Of a stretch of DNA of 64,000 nt, positions 60,955 to 64,000 are shown in pieces. The notes beneath the pieces are model-generated. The model saw only the letters and a program-made list of their open reading frames with translations, made no database searches and had not been told where the DNA came from. The stretch's first letter is position 1, and each line of letters starts with the position of its first letter. The translations under genes were made by a program, and so were the position numbers. The DNA comes from Pseudodesulfovibrio indicus (GTDB lineage Bacteria; Desulfobacterota; Desulfovibrionia; Desulfovibrionales; Desulfovibrionaceae): contig NZ_CP014206.1 in NCBI RefSeq assembly GCF_001563225.1, positions 2,666,001 to 2,730,000 on the forward strand. The letters are read 5' to 3'.

Positions 60955-61713
60955 CTAGTTCATGCAGCGGACACATTCCTGGTAGCCGTGCTCCCGGATG
61001 TGGTCGAGGATGTCTCTGGGGCGGCCTTCGCAGCACAGATGGCCCTTGTACAGGACCTGGCCCCGGTCGGCGTTGACATAGTCGAGGATATAACCGGTGT
61101 GGGTGATGATCAGCCCGGCGGTCTTGACCCGTTCCTTGCGCTCCTTGAGGCTCAGGTCCGGGGCCACGCTGAACTTGCCGTCCAGCACGTCGCGGGCGAC
61201 CTTGCCCACCAGCTGCATGTTCTCCATGTCCACGCCGGATTCGGGCTCGTCGAAGAGCACCAGGTCGGGCTGCTGGGCCATGAGCTGCAACAGTTCCGAG
61301 CGCTTGATCTCGCCGCCGGAGAAGCCCGCGTTGATGTCGCGGTCGAGAAATTCCGACATGTTCACGGTCTCGGCCAGCAGGTCCACGTTCACCACGCCCT
61401 TGCGGGAACACATGTTCACCAGGTGGCGGGTGCGCAGCCCGTGGATGGTCGGCGGACGCTGGAAGGACATGCCCATACCCAGGCGGGCGCGCTCGTACAT
61501 GGGCGCGTGGGTGATGTCCTCGCCCTTGAACAGGATTCGGCCCTTGGTGATTTCGTAGCCGGAGAAGCCCATGAGGGACATGAGCAGCGACGTCTTGCCC
61601 GAACCGTTGGGTCCGAACAGGATGAAGGTCTCCCCGTCGTTTATCTGGAGATTGATCCCCTTGAGGACCTCTTTATCGCCGATGTTGACATGCAAGTCTT
61701 CAATGGTCAGCAT
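60955..61713 (-). CDS. sufC: SufC-type ABC ATPase
   Basis: A 252-residue ATPase: LFGPNGSGKTSLLMSLMG (Walker A), AGFSGGEIKRSELLQLMA (signature) and DLVLFDEPESGVDMENM (Walker B). It drives FeS assembly on SufB. No sufD, sufS, sufU or sufE gene is adjacent. Confidence 0.92.
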   Translation of the reverse strand: MLTIEDLHVNIGDKEVLKGINLQINDGETFILFGPNGSGKTSLLMSLMGFSGYEITKGRILFKGEDITHAPMYERARLGMGMSFQRPPTIHGLRTRHLVNMCSRKGVVNVDLLAETVNMSEFLDRDINAGFSGGEIKRSELLQLMAQQPDLVLFDEPESGVDMENMQLVGKVARDVLDGKFSVAPDLSLKERKERVKTAGLIITHTGYILDYVNADRGQVLYKGHLCCEGRPRDILDHIREHGYQECVRCMN

Positions 61714-61860
61714 GTGTTTCCTCGCTTTGAATGATGTGCAACAGGGTCAATACTGAAGCACGTCCCGGAAGTCCAGCGATTGATGCGCCGGACAGCCCCA
61801 GACACCGCCCCGGACGGGGATTTTGGAATGTACTCGGTTCGACCGAAGGAAGGATACACG

Positions 61861-62580
61861 ATGGCGAAAAAACGCATGAACAACCTTGGCGATCTCAAGC
61901 AGCTCAAATTCCGGAAGGAGAAAGAGGATGTCTATTCCCTTCCGTACAAGAAAAATGAGCCTCCCAAGGAAAAAGTCAACCCCGAGGACGACACCAAAGA
62001 GCAGGAAATCTTCCTGGCCGCCATGCAGGGCGTGCAGCGCATGGACGGCGAAAGCGGCCGCCAGGTATCCCCTGCCGTGCAGACGGCCGCCGCGCAGCAG
62101 CTCTCCGAGGAGGACCAGGCGCGCAACGACCTGGAACGGTTCATGCGCGGCGACATCGAGTTCGAGCTGGAATACACCGAGGAGTACATGTACGGCTACG
62201 TGCGCGGCCTGGACATCAAGACCTTCCAGCAGCTCAAGAACGGTTCGCTGAGCGTGGCCGGACACCTGGACCTGCACGGCATGACCTCGGACCAGGCCCG
62301 CGACTCGCTGCTCTTCTTCATCCGCGAAAGCTATCTCCAGGGACACCGCTGCGTGCTGGTGGTCACCGGACGCGGCAAGAACTCGCCGGGCGGCCAGCCC
62401 ATCCTGCGCACCGAGACCGAGACCTGGCTGACCAAGGAGCCGCTCCGGCGCGTGGTCCTGGCGTTCTGCACGGCCCAACCCAAGGACGGCGGCGCGGGCG
62501 CGCTCTACGTCCTGCTGCGCCGCCAGAAGAAGACCGAGGGCAAGGTCCAGTGGGACAGGATGATGAACTGGGACGACTGA
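61861..62580 (+). CDS. Smr domain protein
   Basis: A 239-residue protein with an N-terminal charged region and a C-terminal Smr domain (VAGHLDLHGMTSDQARDSLLFFI, VVTGRGKNSPGG and ETETWL). Smr domains act as nucleases on RNA or DNA in some proteins. I chose the ATG at 61861, preceded by AAGGAAGG; the longer frame from 61780 runs through the sufC upstream region. Confidence 0.87.
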   Translation: MAKKRMNNLGDLKQLKFRKEKEDVYSLPYKKNEPPKEKVNPEDDTKEQEIFLAAMQGVQRMDGESGRQVSPAVQTAAAQQLSEEDQARNDLERFMRGDIEFELEYTEEYMYGYVRGLDIKTFQQLKNGSLSVAGHLDLHGMTSDQARDSLLFFIRESYLQGHRCVLVVTGRGKNSPGGQPILRTETETWLTKEPLRRVVLAFCTAQPKDGGAGALYVLLRRQKKTEGKVQWDRMMNWDD

Positions 62581-62614
62581 TTCACCCGAAAACCGCTCAA
62601 CAGGTAAGACGCCC

Positions 62615-63097
62615 ATGAAGAACGACACCCTTTCGCCACACCAGGTGATCGACGCCCTCCTCGGCGTTGTCGGCGAATGCTTTGACGGCGCCCAGGACAA
62701 GGGCGCGTTCCTCAACCCCGGTGAAGGCGGGCTGCTCGACCTGCTCGGAACCTTCTCCGCCCGCCAGGCGTCCACCCCGGCGGCCGGAACCTCCATGGCG
62801 ACCCACGCCCTGCATCTGTCCTTCAGCCTGGACGTCTTCACCGACTGGATAGAAGGCGTCCGGGACAAGGAATACGACTGGAACGCCAGCTGGGAGAAAT
62901 CCGCGGTCAGCGAAGGGGAATGGCGCGAACTGCTAGAGAGGATAGCCGCCCAGGCCGAAATCCTCAAACAGGCCATCGAGCGGCACGCGCCCAATGACCC
63001 GGAGAGCGCCTGGGGCGCGGCGGGAGCATTGGCCCACACGGCCTTCCACCTCGGAGCGCTCCAGGTGAAGGCCGACGTCCTGTCGGGTCGCGAATAG
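62615..63097 (+). CDS. hypothetical DinB-like protein
   Basis: A 160-residue helical protein. LHLSFSLDVFTDWIEGVRDKE and a C-terminal AHTAFHLGALQ resemble DinB-like four-helix proteins, where such histidines bind metal. Confidence in the family is moderate. It is 34 bases after the Smr gene and ends at a terminator. Confidence 0.7.
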   Translation: MKNDTLSPHQVIDALLGVVGECFDGAQDKGAFLNPGEGGLLDLLGTFSARQASTPAAGTSMATHALHLSFSLDVFTDWIEGVRDKEYDWNASWEKSAVSEGEWRELLERIAAQAEILKQAIERHAPNDPESAWGAAGALAHTAFHLGALQVKADVLSGRE

Positions 63098-63101
63098 CAT
63101 G

Positions 63102-63135
63102 AAAAAACCCCCGCCCTTTCGGACGGGGGTTTTGT
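63102..63135. terminator. bidirectional terminator
   Basis: AAAACCCCCG and CGGGGGTTTT with a 10-base loop between the DinB-like gene and cheW. Confidence 0.85.
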
Positions 63136-63145
63136 TTCGGCTCGT

Positions 63146-63688
63146 CTAGGCCTGCGCGGGGGCAGCCTCTTCCGGGGCGGGGATGCGATCCGGCCCCCCG
63201 GCCAGCCCGGCCATATCCTTGGCCATGGCCAGCTCCTCGGCGGAGAAGATCTTGTTGATGTCGATGATGATGATGAACTGTTCGTTCTGACGGCCCATGC
63301 CCTTGATGTACTCGGCATTGATGGCCGCGCCCATCTTCGGTGCGGGCTCGATGGTGTCCGGGGTCATTTCGAACACCTCGCGCACGGAATCCACCAGGGC
63401 GCCCATGACCGTGAATTCGCCCTCGAACTCGATTTCCACGATGATGATGCAGGTGTCCACCGTGTCCTCGCCCTGGGACATGCCCAGCTTCAGGCGCATG
63501 TCCACCACGGGCACGGCATGGCCGCGCAGGTTGATGACTCCGCGCATGAATTTCGGCGTCCTCGGGATCTTGGTGATGGAGGTCAGTTCAAGCACCTCGC
63601 GGACCGTCCCGATGTCCAGGGCGAAGATTTCCTTGCCCAGCGTGAAGGTCAAAAATTGATTGATATCTTTCAGCGCTTCATCAACCAT
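63146..63688 (-). CDS. cheW: chemotaxis coupling protein CheW
   Basis: A 180-residue CheW: QFLTFTLGKEIFALDIGTVREVLE, ITKIPRTPKFMRGVINLRGHAVPVVDMRLKLGM, VDSVREVFEM and YIKGMGRQNEQFIIIIDINKIFS. It couples receptors to CheA. The C terminus has a Pro/Ala-rich extension. I chose the ATG at 63688 (MVDEAL); upstream residues are not CheW-like. Confidence 0.93.
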   Translation of the reverse strand: MVDEALKDINQFLTFTLGKEIFALDIGTVREVLELTSITKIPRTPKFMRGVINLRGHAVPVVDMRLKLGMSQGEDTVDTCIIIVEIEFEGEFTVMGALVDSVREVFEMTPDTIEPAPKMGAAINAEYIKGMGRQNEQFIIIIDINKIFSAEELAMAKDMAGLAGGPDRIPAPEEAAPAQA

Positions 63689-63963
63689 ACCAACCCCCTG
63701 GTTGTGTATTGTTAATATTTTCCACATCTTGGACGGACAATATCAACTCGCCAACGAAGGTCCGTCCCAAGGGTTGTCCAACAATCTGATTAACTTATTA
63801 ACCACAGAACCGAAATTATGCCATTATAAATCGGCCCAGTGGTGAAGAAACTGGAAACAGCCGGCCACCCTGCTCTAATCGTCAAAAAAAACACCAAGTT
63901 GACATTTTTTCTGAAAAAAGCGTTGACAACGAACCGGTGCGCGGATAGTTACTCACTTCGCGT
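63689..63963. other. AT-rich intergenic region before tRNA-Pro
   Basis: About 275 bases with no gene. It probably carries the cheW promoter on the minus strand, and the tRNA promoter at its right end. Confidence 0.5.
63923..63951 (+). promoter_or_regulatory. probable promoter of tRNA-Pro
   Basis: TTGACA (63923-63928), a 17-base spacer and TAGTTA (63946-63951), 12 bases before the mature tRNA. The -35 is perfect; the -10 differs at three positions. Confidence 0.6.
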
Positions 63964-64000
63964 CGGGATGTAGCGCAGTCTGGGAGCGCACTTGAATGGG
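63964..64000 (+). tRNA. tRNA-Pro (GGG), 3' half missing
   Basis: CGGGATGTAGCGCAGTCTGG at the 5' end and the D arm and anticodon stem CTTGA with ATGGG read to the end of the window. The typical proline 5' end CGGG and loop TGGG give anticodon GGG. The 3' half is outside the window. Confidence 0.75.

Noticed and set aside
1..64000. CRISPR arrays
   Set aside because: No regularly spaced direct repeats were seen in the window.

Overview
The window is a chromosomal segment of a GC-rich anaerobic deltaproteobacterium of the Desulfovibrio type, most likely Pseudodesulfovibrio or a close relative. This placement rests on gene content: LL-diaminopimelate aminotransferase, a CC-adding and a separate DHH/CBS-linked A-adding tRNA nucleotidyltransferase, a two-gene SufCB system, an exported superoxide reductase, the selenium-linked protein YedF, pyruvate carboxylase beside a very long PEP synthase-like protein, and a tmRNA tag ending YEYAMAA. 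The genome cannot be named from the sequence alone.

Layout. 0-6.3 kb: partial HIT protein, A-adding tRNA nucleotidyltransferase and xerD on the minus strand, then dapL-folK and a small YHS-like membrane protein on the plus strand. 6.36-6.95 kb: a non-coding gap holding a 28-bp sequence that closely matches a chromosomal dif site, so the window probably includes the replication terminus. 7-13.3 kb: TPR protein, azlCD, a GNAT enzyme, a cytidylate-kinase-like/response-regulator fusion and a nucleotidyltransferase. 13.5-16.4 kb: minus-strand operon rimI-pgk-tpiA-secG-tRNA-Leu. 16.5-23.6 kb: NUDIX, inositol phosphatase family, DUF6485, an unrecognised 577-residue protein before gcvT, an acyltransferase, yedF and a pseudouridine synthase. 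23.7-31.9 kb: lolA, ftsK, efp, aroQ, engB, lptF/lptG and uppP. 32-33.2 kb: tRNA-Met followed by an AT-richer stretch with a small conserved protein and an imperfect direct repeat, probably acquired or decayed DNA. 33.2-37.3 kb: superoxide reductase and a HlyD/ABC-2 export operon. 37.8-38.2 kb: tmRNA. 38.4-43.6 kb: a lipoprotein, a DUF342 (FapA-like)/motA/two-motB operon, and flaG behind a very good sigma-28 promoter. 43.7-52.3 kb: PEP synthase-like protein, pyruvate carboxylase and biotin ligase. 52.3-58.5 kb: CC-adding-type tRNA nucleotidyltransferase, DHH phosphoesterase, a hypothetical, a fused SucC-SucD protein and a glycosyltransferase. 58.6-64 kb: YdjM-like protein, TetR regulator, SufB/SufC, Smr protein, a DinB-like hypothetical, cheW, and a tRNA-Pro cut by the window end.

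How the genes work together. Most of the window is core housekeeping. The PEP synthase-like protein, pyruvate carboxylase and its likely biotin ligase form a C3/C4 (pyruvate-PEP-oxaloacetate) block, with pgk/tpiA nearby and a fused succinyl-CoA synthetase further on. motA, two motB genes, flaG and cheW belong to motility and chemotaxis. lptF/G, lolA, uppP and the acyltransferase serve envelope building. xerD, ftsK (with a C-terminal gamma-like domain) and the putative dif belong to chromosome dimer resolution.

I did not find a CRISPR array, a recognisable intact prophage, a restriction-modification system or a known defence island. The most unusual items are domain architectures (pyruvate carboxylase with a C-terminal zinc ribbon, PEP synthase with large insertions, CMP-kinase-like/REC fusion, SucC-SucD fusion), the dif candidate and a repeated GTGATC-N7-GATCAC element.
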